Origin: Symsagittifera roscoffensis
Lineage: Eukaryota > Xenacoelomorpha > Acoela > Convolutidae
DNA length: 64,000 nucleotides
Reading direction: 5' to 3'
Assembly: GCF_963678635.1 (NCBI RefSeq)
Contig: NC_087069.1
Coordinates: forward strand, 10,687,206 to 10,751,205
The position numbers and the translations under genes are program-made. Numbering within the stretch: the stretch's first letter is position 1; each line of letters opens with the position of its first letter. Below are positions 11,275 to 26,200 of the stretch, in pieces. Below the pieces are notes generated by a model. That model was not told where the DNA came from and did not search any database. It saw nothing but the letters and a program-made list of their open reading frames with translations.

Positions 11275-14200
11275 GTAAGTAAATTTGAGTAGCTTCCTAA
11301 ACCAAAACTTTGGCATTGAAAATAGTTAATTCCTTGCCTATCCTGGAAGGGATCATGGATAGTAGTTATTTTTCGTCACTTTTCTAGATTTCAAGTCACT
11401 GGATCACATCTTGCATGGAGGTTGTGTTGGAATTGACCCATGCAGGGAACGAGGACTTCCACCTCTGCACCCTCCGGAGACCATAGACAAAGGACACAAT
11501 AGCTACAGCCAAGTTTATCTGCAGTATAACAACTACCTTGACACTCTGAGTCGATTTCTAGACTCAAGATCGAATGAAAACGGAAATTTACTGCTGCTTG
11601 ATTGCTTCGTGTGTTCCTTGCGTGAGTTTAAATGGCCTCGAATGAAATGAAAGAAAAAACAATTGACTGGCTCTAGTTTTCCGTAAAAACAAGGGATTGG
11701 AAGTATACAATGGGTATATTATGTAATCCATGGTCATATGGATGGGTTATGTTCAGTAGAAACCGGTATTGGGGCAATTAAGAAAAGTATTAGTACAACT
11801 AACTGCAGTAAATTGTAACCACAGTAAATTTACAACTACCAGCGGTAAGTTGAAGCATCATTACATTGTTTTTTTTGCAGTGCTGAGCTGGTTTGAAATA
11901 TCTCTAGACGGCTGTCACAAAGTTCACATGCCTGTGGCACTCGCACAACCTTTCCACTTGGGAGCACCGAGCAACGCTGTAGTTAAAGTCAGGTAAAATT
12001 TAGCCTCAGTAAATCCCAATATTTTTCATTTTCGAACCTAAATTCTGAATTTTTGAAAGCTATACTGGACGACATTGAAAACACAACATCAAAAATTCGA
12101 AGAGCTAAAAAATTATAAATGTTTTGTCTTTTAGAAGTTACAAAATTTATATGCTTGCTCTGGCAGATAGCAACAGTTTTAGACGACCTGCCCGGACCTT
12201 AAGTTTTAAAAATATTCCGTTACTTTCGTATCGAAAGTCGGAACAAAAATTGTTTTGACAAAAATAACGTAAAAGTTGTCATTGTTTTACCTCTATCTTC
12301 TCATAGAATTAGCTTTGGTTGGTACCTAGTGTCACAGTTCTGGAAATACTTCGCCTCTAAGGAGAATAAAAAAAATAAAACTGAAGGAAAAGGCATAAAC
12401 ATACGTTTTTGCTTTGCATCAGAACTGGGTTTTCCTGGTTAACTTCAGGCATAATTTTCCTGTAAGTTTGAAAGTTTTTTCAATCATTTTTAAATAAAAA
12501 AAATTAAGCCAATTTTTTGATAATGTTTTCATTGTCGCCCAGTATATATTTAAACATTCAGCTTGTTGCTTAAAGTGAAACTGAAAATGCTTTAGAATTA
12601 TAGTCAAGAACCGACGAGCCTCGATCCTTTTTTTGTCCCGACGAGTTTGGTCTTTTTTTTTGTCCCGACGAGCCCCCAACTCATGAGGTTTGGAAAATAA
12701 CTGTGGCGTAGAGTGCGTTTTTGCTTTTTCGCCTGATTTTCGGTACCTGAAAGAAAACTCAATGGGCCCAAGTGTGGTTAAGTTTTAAAACGAAGTGGTA
12801 AAGTATTTTAAGTAGTGATGAAAAGAGTTAAAAAAGTTGTTTCAGCATTGAGAAAACTTTTCTGATAATCCCACCTCGTTTTTCAGACTAATTTAGATGG
12901 ACAACGACTGAAGTATAGTTCAAGTTTTTAAAAGCAAGGATATTTTAAATTATTTTTTATAGTTTTTTTAACAAGTAAAAAAAATTAAACAAATTGCGAA
13001 GAATATTCGGAACGTATTGTGCATTTTGCACAGTAAACGGCTATCATTGTCTTCTTTTGAGTTAGTCTCCACCCGACTATTGGAGTGATTTTTTGTACGA
13101 ACTGCTTTGGAGTGTCTCATCTCACCAATCGAATTTTCGTTTTCTATCTCGAGTCTAACTTCAGGTATCCGAAACAGGCGCTGGGCGACCTGACTATTGA
13201 AGTGAGTGACATCGTGACAGTCGTCGAGAGTTTGGTGGAATCGGACTCTGCCTGGGCCAGGGGCAAGAGCGACAAAACTTTCCTGGTTAGTTGATACAAT
13301 AGCAATTCTATTTTTGTCACACTTGACATAAAAAGGTTTCGTAAGTCATGTTTTTGAATTTTGACCTTTTTGAATTTTCTTAAAAACCACCCTATTAAAT
13401 CTGAGATGAAAATTTCAATCGAAAGAAGCGGTTGCGCGAATCTTTCCTGCAGAAGCGGCTAGTCCTCAATTTTTTGTAAGAGTAAAGTTAGATTGAAAAA
13501 TTCCAATATCTCAAAAATAGCCGCTCTTCTCACTTATTTTAGCAGAGAAACAACTAAAGTTTTGGCGCCAAGTCCGTATTTCGTCCCGCTTCAGTGTAGC
13601 AAGTTCAAAAAAAAACAAATAAGTACTGCTAGCTCTAGCTGAGCCCTACGTTTTTCATCGAGATATACGAAAATTTTGGTAAATCTAGTTTTTTCATTAT
13701 TTTTCGTTTTTTTTTTCGACTTACGCTTTTTAATTATCATGTCGTATCGCAAGAGGTGCAAAGCTCTGCTTCGCCTCTGTGTAACAAATTAAAGTTTGTT
13801 GGTTTTGGTTATTTTAGCTCATTGACATTTTTTCAACTTTTTTTAACACTCGCAATCGGGAACTAGACTTTTTTCTCGTAAACAGCTTTTCTTACATTCT
13901 TTTTTTTTCACTTATTATCTTCTTTATGCTTCGAATTCTGACCGGAGTTTGAATCTCTTTTTCTTTTCTCTTCGAGTTCTGGTCTTTATTTAATCCTGGC
14001 CAGTCCGTTTTTTTTTTCAGTATCAATAAAGTTGGCTAATTTGAAACAGTGGACGAATTTTGCTGTGATTGTGCTGTGAGCAATTAACATTTAAGTTGCA
14101 GTTGAAAGTGTTGATCATTTTATTTTTTGGGGGACTTATTAGTTACCACAGCAAATTGCAACTTACAAATGCTGTAATTAGTTACAAGTGTGAGTGTTGT

Positions 14201-17200
14201 TCATTTTAGATCTAAGTTATTTTTTTTGGGCGCAACTTGTGTCTGCTTAAAGGTTGTAGGCTTTGTTTCCGCTTCGTAAATCTTGTTCCCTTGCAAATTG
14301 GCAAATTTAATTTTCAAACGTCTGGCATGTTTGCCTAGATAGAGTTCTATTGGAGACAAATGAAATTGTACATTTTGATAGACCTAATTATTTTTTCGAT
14401 TTTAAATGTTTCTCTTCTGTTTGCGTTGTAGTGCGACGCGGTGCAAAGTTCCGATTAGCCTTTCTGTCACCTATTTTTTGACGGTTTTTCTTTCAACTAC
14501 TGTTTTTGATTTTTGGTCTTCCGTATTTTTCTGTCTGCTAGCTTGAATTGCTAGACATGTGCTATATAGCAAGTGTTGTGAAGCTCTAGTGCCTCTGTGG
14601 TTGGCTGTTTCCCAATTCGCTTTGAATTGATGCATGAAAAAACGATTTTGTTTTCTGAATCTTACTTTTTCACATGGTTTCTGTTGAATTATTTTCCTTT
14701 TTTTGTTAATTGATCAAAGTCGAGTGTTTAAGAGAAATTTTTTATGGCCAATTTTTTAAATTAGTCATAAAATAAACTAGTCATAAAACTGTAGAAGGAG
14801 AGAATTTATCTGCTTAGAAAACGTAAAAAGCATAGTAATAATTAGGCAATTGGCAACAAAACTGGGCTGTCAAAGTATCCAAAATTCGTGAAATTTTGGT
14901 CTGCAAATCAAAAAAAATCCAGCCATATTCCTCCACACTTTCAATCACCACATGTTTTTTTTCTGATGAAAATTTTAATAAGATACCACAATTGACCCCG
15001 CGCAAGCTTTTTTTGAGGTAGTTGAAATTGAGGGGGTTATTACTTTTCTTAACTTAACTTCTATCAACTTTTTTTCCTTCCCTTATCTTCGTGGCTGCGC
15101 AAAAACTACAACAATTATTCGTGGCGACAACAATTATTTTGCGAAGAATACTTAAAAAATAACGAACAACAGGAGCTGTTTTTTTTTGCAATTTTTTTTT
15201 ATTTGGAGGTGAAAAGAAGAACTACTAGCAGTTGGGTTTTTTTTTGAAAGCAGTTATATTAAATCTATGAAATTTTATGAAAGCATCACTTATAAACATT
15301 TCATTTTTCATATAAAATAAATTACATTCAGTCGTTTATTCCATCCTCTAAATTAAAAAAAAAATCTCTACACTAGTCAGCTTGTGAGCGTTAATGTATT
15401 AAATCCGCTCGCAAAAAAAAGTGTTCATTATTTAGTCGCAAAGTGTTCCTTATTTAGCGGCACTTTTGCTATAATCACGATCTGTAGCATTGAAAATTTC
15501 ATAGCATTTGTTCTCTGCTTTTTTGAGGCTAGTGTTTGTGATTAATTATGCGTCCATGGCTGAGTGATTTGTGCGTGAGTTCAAATACTCTAGGTCGCCG
15601 TATGTCGCAGATCGAATCCGAGATCTAGCCGAATTTTTACTAATTCGAGGCTTGTTTCTACTTTTCTTATTGCACTTCATAGAGCTGATTTTGTGTCGTT
15701 TTCTGGCTCGTATTTGCAAAAAGCTTCACCTCTTTGTTTAACTTGAAAACTTTTTTTTACTTTAATTACGTCAACCTTATATTGTTGGCGTTGGCAGTTT
15801 ATAGAGCTGATTTTTGTCGTTTTTTCGCTAGTGTTTGCGAAGCACAGCTCGTAAGTGGTGCGAAGCTCCGATTCGCCTTTCTGTCACCTTTTTTTACGAT
15901 TTTTTTCAAATACTTTTTTAAATTTTGGTCTTCTGTGTTTTTCTGATCCAAACTTGAAGACTTTTATTACTTTAAATACATCAACCTTATATTGTAGGCG
16001 TTCAGATATTTGATTTGAAGGACTATGTTTGTAAATTGAGGCGTTCAAGTAGAACTCTAAGTGTCTTTTTCTAAATGCTTGAAGCCAGACATATTTATCA
16101 AACATGTCCAACAGAAATTAAACGGTAATTGCTGGCAGTAAATGTCGACATGTATCACTAACTTCTATAAACATGTATCGAAAGGGTACATGACGTATAT
16201 AAAAACCACGTAATACTACCACGACATGGTATCAAATGTCTAAGCTACAGAATTGTTACCAAAGCTGTTCTTTTTATTGGCATAGGACATGGACGTTTAA
16301 CTTCTAGTCTAGTTGAATATAAATCCTTTGATTTTTGCAAGTTTCTCTAAAAAATGTATTCATCCTTTTAAACCAGTTAGCAATACTGCAAATGTGAGTT
16401 TGTGTTGATCAACACAAAGTCAACATGCAATTTGAATTTAAAATCTGACCTTTTCTGCTTAAGGATCCAAAAATGGTTTGTTAGCTTGCTCAATTTTTAC
16501 CCCTAACGTATATTTAGTTAGTTTAACCCTTGGGCTAAATCCTAACGATTTTGGCTTGAGTTTAAAGTGTTGGGTGGGCTATGGGTTTTACTTCAAATTT
16601 CAGCTCGTGTACAGAGGTTAACGAATGCATTGGTTGTATTTAATCACTTGCGCCCTTGGTTATAAATAAGTTAAGTTATGAGCTGAAGCGAGTTGACAGT
16701 TTTGGTGGAATGTTAAACTTGGAGTCAAGTGGAATTCCCAGGCTTAGAATTAGCCAATAAATTCAAAATTGGTTTGAGTGGTTTAAGCAGAATGGCGTGT
16801 GACGCGAAAATTTTTTGCTAAGTTCGGATCGGAGATTTTTTATGGAATTTTAAATAGTTTGGCTAAAAAGTATTTAAATAACCTTGTATGTTGGTGCCAT
16901 GTCAAATAACAAGACTCAAAACTTCGAATTCCAATTTTCTGTATAGATTAAAGAATTGATAAGACTTATTTTTCTAAAAACCGGGTTCGCAAAACTGAGA
17001 TTGATAAATTCTTTTTTTTTTTGGCGATAAGCACTCGAAAAGTTACCATTTTCCAAAATAATATCTAGCACTCGGCTTTTTAAATATCTTCAAGCTGACG
17101 TTTTGCGACATTCCGTGGTCTTATTTGGTAATAAATAATCATTTGTTAAATCCAAACGTGTTCACATTTGCACATGTGCATGAATATAAATAGCAATACA

Positions 17201-20200
17201 GCTTGCATAAAAGTAGTTCCTTTTCATTATATCTGGCTGCGTGCTGTTTCAGAGTGGCTTATTTCCCGCGTATTGTGTAGAGGACTTCAACTTTGACAAC
17301 ACTGTCAAACCCGACCTCTCTCTGTGTCCGGGACTGCAGACTCTAATCAAACAGGAACGGGAAAATAAACCCAACAAAAATCAAGGTGAGCTCAACAATT
17401 TTTTTATCGTTTTAACTTTTTTACGAGATGTAAATTTGGGCCTTGTTCCATTGGACTTTGCGTTCGAGTGGGTTAACAATTGCAAGAGTGAGCAAATTAA
17501 AAAATCTGGCAATATTATTTTTTTCTTTTCTTATTAAATGATAAATGCAGTGAACACACGTAATGAGCTTGTGTCGTTTTTTTTTTCATAAAAAATTTGT
17601 AAAATCTGATCACGCTCTAATTTGCCTTCTGCGCTTTGACTTTTGTTTTCTTTTTTAGGTTGGCTTCAGCGCAATTTCTACTACTGAACAGCAAAATTGT
17701 TAACGTCACGAAAAACGTCTTCAACTATCTGTTCGTTTGTTTTTGAAAAAGTGTCCATCAAAAAATATTCTTGAAATTTATCGAGTTTTAACGTGATTAC
17801 GCCTGCGATTAGCAAGCGTTATCAAATCGAAATGCAGAGTTCTTTTCTGGTTAACAACTAGTTAAACAAAATCAGTGAATCTCTTGACATCCTCTTCAGC
17901 TGACATGCTCAATTTCATTAAAATTCAAATTTTACTACTGGCTGGATGCTAGTTACTTCTGGGTAGTCGTAATTTCAGGGGGGACTTGAAACGTTTAAAA
18001 GTTTTTTTTACATTAATTTTTTTTCGACTCAACGTGTCTGCTCAAAGATTGACGTTTTTTTTAGACGCTTTGGATTTGTTTTTAATAATAATTGAAAAAT
18101 TTTCTCTCAAAAACCTTTCTACTGATTTTCAAAAAGAGTTATTCATAGAAAGACAGCTACATTTGGTCTCTTTTTGTTTTCCCTTTTGTCTACAGCCTTC
18201 GAAAAGGTCTGTGGGGTGAACATTTGACCGATATGTTTGATAATTCTTGGTGTTATCAAAAATTAACGTACTAAATCTGAAATTTTGGTTGCAACGAATA
18301 GATGGGATTTTAAAAGCTCCTCTCCATAAGCGGTTATGCCTAAGTTTTGTTACTCATAAAATTATGGCCTTCGGAATAGTCAAATTTTTAATTTTTTTGA
18401 CTGTTTTTTGAATCTTTTAAAAAGTTTTCTTTTTCTAAATTTTTTGAATATATATAAAATATATCCTCTCATTTTCGAGATTTTGGGTTCAATCCAAAGA
18501 GCGGGTTGTGGAAAACTCCTTTGCATACAAGACTTGTTCGAAGTTTTTTTTTAAAAGAAAAAAGTAATGGGTTCGGAAAAGTCCAGGTTTGATTTTGACC
18601 GTTTTTTGAAATTATTTTGCTTGTCTCGAGAACTACCCTTCCAAACCTAGTTTTTTGGATCAATCGAAATAACAAATTGGATGAATCTCCCGCTGCATAA
18701 GCAGCTACTCCCTATTTTTCAAAACAAAAAGATGATTCTCGGAAATGTCAACTTCTGATTTATTGACCGTTTATTGATCAGATCTGAGATGAAAAATTCA
18801 ATCAAAAGAAGTGGTTGCGAATTTTTTTTCCCGTAGAAGCGGTTGCTACTTAAGTTTTTGTAAGAGTAAGGTTAGATCTTCTGGAAAAATTCAAAAGTTT
18901 CCGCGCTTTTATTAGAGAAACAACTTAGGTTTAGTGGCAAAGTCCAATTTTTGAAATATCGCATTTCGTCCCCCATCAGTATAACAAATTCAAAAATATA
19001 GAATATGTACCGCTAGCTTTAGCTGAACCCTTGGTGTCCTTCATCAAGACAGACGAAAGTTTTTGTTCGCCTTGTTTTGTTCTTTTTTTTTCATTTTTTT
19101 CGACTTATGCTTTTTTATGATCGTTGTATCGCAAGTGGTGCAAAGCTCCGCTTCGTTTCTGTGTTTAAAATTAGTTTGGGTTTCTCTGAGTTTATTGGCT
19201 TCAGCTTGTGCTTCAGTGTTTGGGTGATTTTTAAAGAGTTGATGAACGTAGTTCAGACTCTTATATAGCCATTGATCGTTTTTTCATTTTTTATTCAGGA
19301 AAAGTCTGAAATTTTGTTCAGACTCAAATTTACTTTTTCTTGGTTTGACTTTTGATTTCTTCTTAAATTCAGCTGATTTATTTTGTTCAAAGGAAGGAAA
19401 ACTTTGTTGGAAGGAACGAGCTTAAATTCAGCTCATTTAGTTTGTTGAAAGGAAGGCGACAAGGAAAGAAGTAAAAAAAAAACGTGATCGCTTTTTAATT
19501 TCAAAATTTTGAAATTATTTCTAAGATTTTCCATCGAAATGAAAAGTTTATCGTAGGCTCCAGTTTCCTCAAATTGTGTTACTTTCATCAATAAAGTGTC
19601 CATCTTAAATTGAAATTCGATATTTTCAAAAAAAACAAGGCTAGCATTTTTATCTGTTTCCTTGCGTTCATTGACTCTTCCAACTGGCTGTTGACTATGT
19701 TTTATGTATGCCAGTCAGTTTGACTCGGTGTTAAAGGTTCTGTTTAGTTTTAGAGCGAGCTAGCGATCGTAGTGTTATAGCACGAAGTCCCAATTTAAAA
19801 CCGAACTGGCAAATGAAATAGCTCATTAGGTGGCAATTGGCTGCATAGGGTTGGCAATTTAAAAGCATGTATTCGAGACTCCATTTCTCCAGGTCGGCGG
19901 TTTGAAACCGGAACATAGTGTCAATTTTTTATGGATCGTTTTCGCTTTTATCTATTAGCTGCTGTGTCATCATTTGTTGACTGTTACCTAAGCTCATAAA
20001 TCAAATTACCCATCGTAACTTTAATTTCCTGATAAAAATTTTGATCTTTTAAGTAAAAAAATTTACCTTTTTTTCGGATTTTTTGTGGCACACCGTGGCT
20101 GATCCTAAGTGATGATAAGCAGTGGGTTAAGCAAATATTTGAAGAATACATGTATTGTTTAAAAATAAAAAATATTACAGTAAAAAATGATAGCTTGAGA

Positions 20201-23200
20201 AAGAAGTGCTGCAGCTTTTATCTCACTTTCCATGCGTTTAGCGAAAAACCGAGACTACATGTACTGGTTATAGGAAAAAAATTGGTTATAGTAGGATGTT
20301 GCACTGTCAAAATGATTAAGAGTTCAAGAAAAAGTTGCTAGTAATTCGAAGTTTTGCTAGATTATCTCAGTAAATATTTTTGAAACGTTCACTTACATTA
20401 ATTATAGGTGGGCCTGAATTGAAACTGAAAACGACCCATTTTTTAAAAAAAAAATGTTGTGCTCAATTCTAAACTGCAATGGGAATGAACTGCTAAAAAG
20501 GTAGAAATCACGTTACTCCATTTTTTCACCCAATTTTCACCCCTTTTTTAAAGGAAGTTGGGCGAAATTTATAAGAGCAAATAGCCCACAGCAGTTCTCG
20601 TGTTCATGTGCACATGTAAATTTGACGGTCGTGCAATTAGCATCCTAGAAGGAGATCGGTCGCAGACAAACACACAGAGACAAACTTCTTTCTTTTATCA
20701 CATGAAGATTTTTGCCTTCTTAGAGCTACTGTTCCCCTTTTTCTCGCTGTTGTTTTCTACCCAGCTTTGTTTTTGTGTATAATTTTTTATTGAATATTGG
20801 GAGGTTACAAGAAAATATTAAAATGGGAAAATGTGGGTTTCAGGTGCTTCAAACTCAACCCCGGGAACGTATCAACATGTACTAGATTCCAAAATGGGCC
20901 TCAAATCCAGCCTCACCTCTTCCGGATCGACCAAAAAAGGCCAAGACGGATCAAATTTACCCACGGAGGAACCTCTCACAGTTCCTCCTGTTTTCGGAAG
21001 CACCTTATCAAATGCTATGAAATGGAACCATGCGTTGAAGGAATCGAGAAAACAGTTCACGTTGGATGGTTTAAACTCGATTTACGTGGACGAGTTTTGC
21101 GAAGTGTCATTATCAAACGTGCCATACTTTGTGCAGACTATGGTCCATTATGTCCATAACAATGGAGAAGTGGACGGTATTTATAGGCTGAGCGGGAGTA
21201 GCAGTGAGATTGCGACCATAGTTCAGATGATCGACTCTGGTTTTCATCATATCGACTTCTCTAATTTTGACATACACTCTACGAGTTCGACGCTCAAACA
21301 GGTTAGACCGTCATTTTGACCGTCCTTTTGATAAGCAAATGTATTTCTGTATTGCATCTGGATACTACACTTTTCCTTAACTTTGTTCACATTATTCGCA
21401 CGTTAGAAGGTAAGTTTTTCAACTTGCAGAATAATAAATGCGAGGTCAATGACTGATTCTGCCCTATTGGCGCAGAGGTAACGCTATCGCGCCGAATGAG
21501 AAAGCTCAGAGTTTCGAGTCCGAATAACGCTTGTACTTCTGCGAACTGAAATTTTCGGATTATCTATTCTTCTTTCTTTTGGATTTGTTCTCGCATTGAG
21601 CTCTTATTCTGAAGCTAAGTGTACCTTATTCAAAGTTCCCTTAAAAGTGCGAGTCTCAAAGCGTTTCATAGCTCACCATTTTTAATCAGAAATTTCAATA
21701 ATTTTTATGTTTCCGCATTGATTTTCATTCGAGACAACCGTATGAAAGTTTTGATAGATATTTGTTAAAAGGAAGGCATACTCCATTTTCGTACAGCAAA
21801 AAACGTGATCGATTTCTGGTTTCGAAAATGGGTTTTAATGTTCACCTTTCCCAAAGGAAAAAAATACCTATTGATCCAGTTTTTTCAAATTGGACTAATT
21901 TATCTAAAAAGCACAAGTCAGAAATTGATCTTGAGTCACAAACAGCTTGAATGACTCTAATTTTTTTGTTTGAAATTTGAAAGTTTTTGAAAGTCAGCTT
22001 TTTTTGTTTTATTGCGTTTATTATTCTTTTCCAATTGTGAGTTGGTTAGGTTGTTTGCATTCAGAGAATTTTTGTTACATTCGGGTCTCTAAGCGTTTTT
22101 TAGCTCTAAATATTCAGTGACGATAATTTTCATTTTTTTCCTCATTGATTTTCGTCCGAGGCAATCGCATGAAGTTTTTGATTGATTTTTTTTCGTGATC
22201 TATGCTGTACGCTCAGTGTTTTTTTTCTAGAGAACATTTGATATTTCAGTTGTACTGCAGAGGACGCGAAGATCCACTTAAAGCCCTATGCGTAAAGCAT
22301 GCATACTTTCTTGTTAATAAGAATTTAATATTTACATCATGCCACTTTTATTTTTATAGCATACTGTATTTTTCCGACCACGTACTTTTCCGAATTTTTT
22401 GGCTAGGTTATGCTATGTTTGTGTTTTATTGCTAAAGATGTGAGGATCTGCTTCCCCTTATGCTTAAAGCAGGCTTTCGTGTTTTTAGCATTCTATTTTT
22501 ACAGCATACCACATGTTTTCTAACTGAAAACTTTACTTCTCCTACCATGCAAGAACAGGCAAGACCACTTTTATTTTTACAGCATACTATATATTTCCGA
22601 CCATAAAAAAACTAGTTACCAGAAAAAAACACCGCCTTGGGTTGAGTGAAAACTTCCAATATAGTTTGAAGCCTTTTTGGCTAGCTTGCTATGTTATTGA
22701 GAGTAATGAACGCAGTGAAGACTCTAATATAGGTCTTGGATGTTTTCTTAAAGTTTTTTTTTTCAGGAAAACGTCTTAACATTTGTTCACGCTCAATTTT
22801 GATTGTTCGCGGTTTGACATATGATTTTTTAATGTTAGAAGAAAAGCAAGTTACCATTTTTAAAAGGAAGGTATAATCCATTATCGAGCAGCAAAACTGT
22901 TAAGGTCACGAACAACGCGATCGACTTCTAATTTTGAAAGTATTTCAATGTTCAGCTTTCCCAGCGGACTACTGTTCCGACCATGCAATACCACGCAAAA
23001 CCTTCTCAATAGAGTTTGAAACCTTTTCTGCTTCGTTTAGAATTGCCTGGAGGAGTAATGAGTTTCAGTTTCAACTAAAAGTGAATGGGTTATTGGATGT
23101 TTGATTACACTTAGACTTTTTCCCGTGCACAACTTTTTTTTTTACAAATCTGTAACAAATTGAACATGTTTATTGCTTAACCTTATCAGCTTTCATGCTC

Positions 23201-26200
23201 CTTCAAATGTGGTCTAGAGGTAACAAGGTTGCCTTTGAACCCTAAGTAGTGGGATTTGAGTTCCTGTTGGGCCTTGTTTTTTGTTCGGTTTTTATGAAAA
23301 TGATTTTATTTCGGAAAAGCGAGAAGTTTCGATTTTCCACGAATTTTGTTCTTTGAAGTCCCAAAGCAATTTTCTAATCACTTCATGCTGTGGCTGAAAT
23401 TCGTCCTGTTATTTCTTCAGTTTACCAACTTCGATTTTGAAAAAGTTTTTACGCTAATTTAACTAATTCAGGCAAGTTGTGGGGCAGACGTTTCAACTTT
23501 TAAAACTTGGTCGCTTGAATTTTTATGACAAGGTTTTTTATGGCTATTCAATGGTTTCGGAGCTTGCGAGCGTAATGTATAGGTATGAACGTTCTTTTTT
23601 TTACAACCTAACTCGCAAATATAATTGCTCATTTGTTGGCAGTTTTACTATGATCACGATCGTTGCATTTTTCATAATATCTGTTGTCTGCTTTTTATGT
23701 GGCTAGTGTTTGCCGATTGTTAAGCGTTCGTCGCTGAGAGGTTAGGGCGTGAGAATACTACTCTGTAGGTCGCAGGTTCGAATCTGTCGCGTGGCAGAAT
23801 CTTCATATAATTCCAGGCTTATTTCTACTTTTTCTTATTTCTCTCTATGGAGTTGCCTTCTTGTGTTCTCGCTAGTGTTTGCGAAGCGCAGCTTCGCCTC
23901 TGTGTTAGAACTGTTATCACTATAGGGGTTGAGCTGATATTCAGTTTGATTTGAGAGCTTCGTTTCTGATCAATTTAATTTTTTTTAATGGTCGTCATGA
24001 AAGTCTGCTGCTTGTGCAACAACCATCTCTTTTTGTTTCACTTGACAATTTTTAAAACTTTTGCTTAACTCCATGACACTTTGATTTATCCATAAAGCTC
24101 TTTTCCACTCCCTCTCTTACCTTGCAATTTCAGTTCTGAAAAACTATTTCAACGTTGTCATAATGCAATGAAACTTGGTGAAGAGTTGTGCACATATTTG
24201 TTCTTCATGCCTTTAAGGTAATATTACGCGTTTAGGCATGATCTCACATAAAACAGTCTTTAAAATAGAAAATTTGAAACATGGGGGAGTGGAAAAGAGC
24301 CATTCATGACAGCAAATATTCATCCACTCTAATTTATGCATGACAGCAAATATTCATCCTTTTTGATTTATGCATGACAGCAAATATTCATCCTTTTTGA
24401 TTTATGCATGACAGTGTACAACTCCATGGCAATTTGATTTTTTCTTGATTCCAAATATTTATCATTGGCATGTTGATTTGCAATCGTTCGAGCTTGTGCT
24501 ATTCATCATACTAGTTTTTAATGCAAATTGATCCTGTCCAAGGGCGGATTTAGGTGGGGGGGCTGAAAAGGTTTCGACCTTCTCACCAACCAAAGGTTGC
24601 AACCTTTGATATTAATTTATGACATATTAATTTATGACATCCTCAAAACTTCTAAAAAGGCATTCGGCGGCAATATATACTAATTTTAAAGGGTAATCAA
24701 AAGTTTCATAAAGAAAATTTGAAAGCATCACTCAAACATTTATTGACAATAAAACTCTTACGGTTCATGAGCTGAGCTCTACGTGTATGATTAACTTAAA
24801 TTTTGTTTTCGTTCTCTGAATCAACGACACCCGACATCTTTTTTGAATTCTATTTTTTCATTAAAAACTTGCGTTTATCATACCAGACATTCGAGTTCTC
24901 GGACATTTGATCTGCCATTCTGTAAAAATGAAAGAAAGTCATGCTCATTGACATATAGAGGTTCCAAGTTATTAAACCTGTTAATTGTCAATAATCTACT
25001 TCCTGAAAAAGTTGGGTTTATGTCGATTAATGAAGAACTTTTGTTAGTTCATAAGTTTAATGATAATTACATGGCAATAATGATCTAGTACATAGAATAT
25101 TTCAATAAATTTTTCCCATAAAAATAACAAAATCGACACCGTTGATGAAATGCTATCAGAAGCTGATTTGAGGTTGCGAATCTATCCTGAAATTATGACT
25201 GTCTCATTCTTCTTTCTATAAAAAATTTTCAAAATACGCCCCCCTCGATAAAATCCTAGATCCGCCCCTGATCATGTCAATTAGTCCTTTCGAATAGGTG
25301 TTCGTTCTTCAGAAAATCTAATGAACAAAAGCATTGAATGTCAGGATGGTCATCAGCTGAAATATTTCCATGGTTTGATGTTTAACAAAAAAGGGAACCG
25401 ATCACAGGTGAATTAAAGTTGAAAGCTGGAGACATTTGTGATTTAGCTTTGAAGCTGCGATCAAGTACCGATAAGCTCTTAGCCAAATACTTCATCGCGT
25501 AGTACAGACCTAGTATGGTGTTGCTACAAGTAGAATTAAGGTGGAATTGTGACGGAATGGCGAAGTAACTGTTCTTTTATTTTGAGATCTCAATTTGAGA
25601 AGATTTCTTTTGTTGGTTCAATGCTGTTTGTTTTGCATTGATAAATGGTGACGAATTAGTTTCGTTTGAATTGAGCAATCTACAATGTTGAGATTTAAAT
25701 CAAATAAAGTGCCTCGAGTTCTAGTTTTGATGCGCTGCTATGGCTGCATGCTTTGATGAGCTTGCGTATTTTGACATCTATTTTTTGAAAGTGTTTTTCA
25801 AATAGATGTTTATGGGTTAGGTTAAATCGAGGTAAATCGCTGTTTCGACCTCCTTTCACCTTGTACGATTTTTTCCTGCGTGGTCGGGCACAATAAAAAG
25901 CTACCTCTTTTTTTCAAATTAATCTTTCAGTCGTTGTTCAGATAGTAAAAATAATTGATTTGACTGGCAATAAAAGTTTCTTTTTATAGCCTGTGGCTTT
26001 CTACAAGTTTCTGCAAGCTGATAAAAAAATGATTATCAATGGTTTTTTGTATCATGTCATTTTCATAAAACTATCGCATCAAAAAAGTAACCAAAAAGAA
26101 ATTTTAAACCGTTTTTTTTAAATTATGCTATTTGAAAACTGATATGGTACGAAATTCGTCGACCAATTAAGTGTTCCTTTAGAAAAGTTAATTACTACCA

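Noticed and set aside
17241-17537. 98-codon frame running through exon 5 into intron 5
   Set aside because: Only 17253-17385 is supported; after GTGAGC the sequence loses similarity to the protein family.
23724-23800. tRNA gene call on A and B boxes
   Set aside because: Acceptor stem does not pair and the same unit recurs with extra leader and tail, so it is a SINE head, not a functional tRNA. The same applies to 15550, 29429, 21466, 23203, 30474 and 63690.
24304-24414. CRISPR-like repeat array
   Set aside because: Units are directly adjacent with no spacers, in eukaryotic intron sequence.
24843-25088. Small host gene of 81 codons
   Set aside because: Lies wholly inside a hAT element and resembles a LINE RT end.
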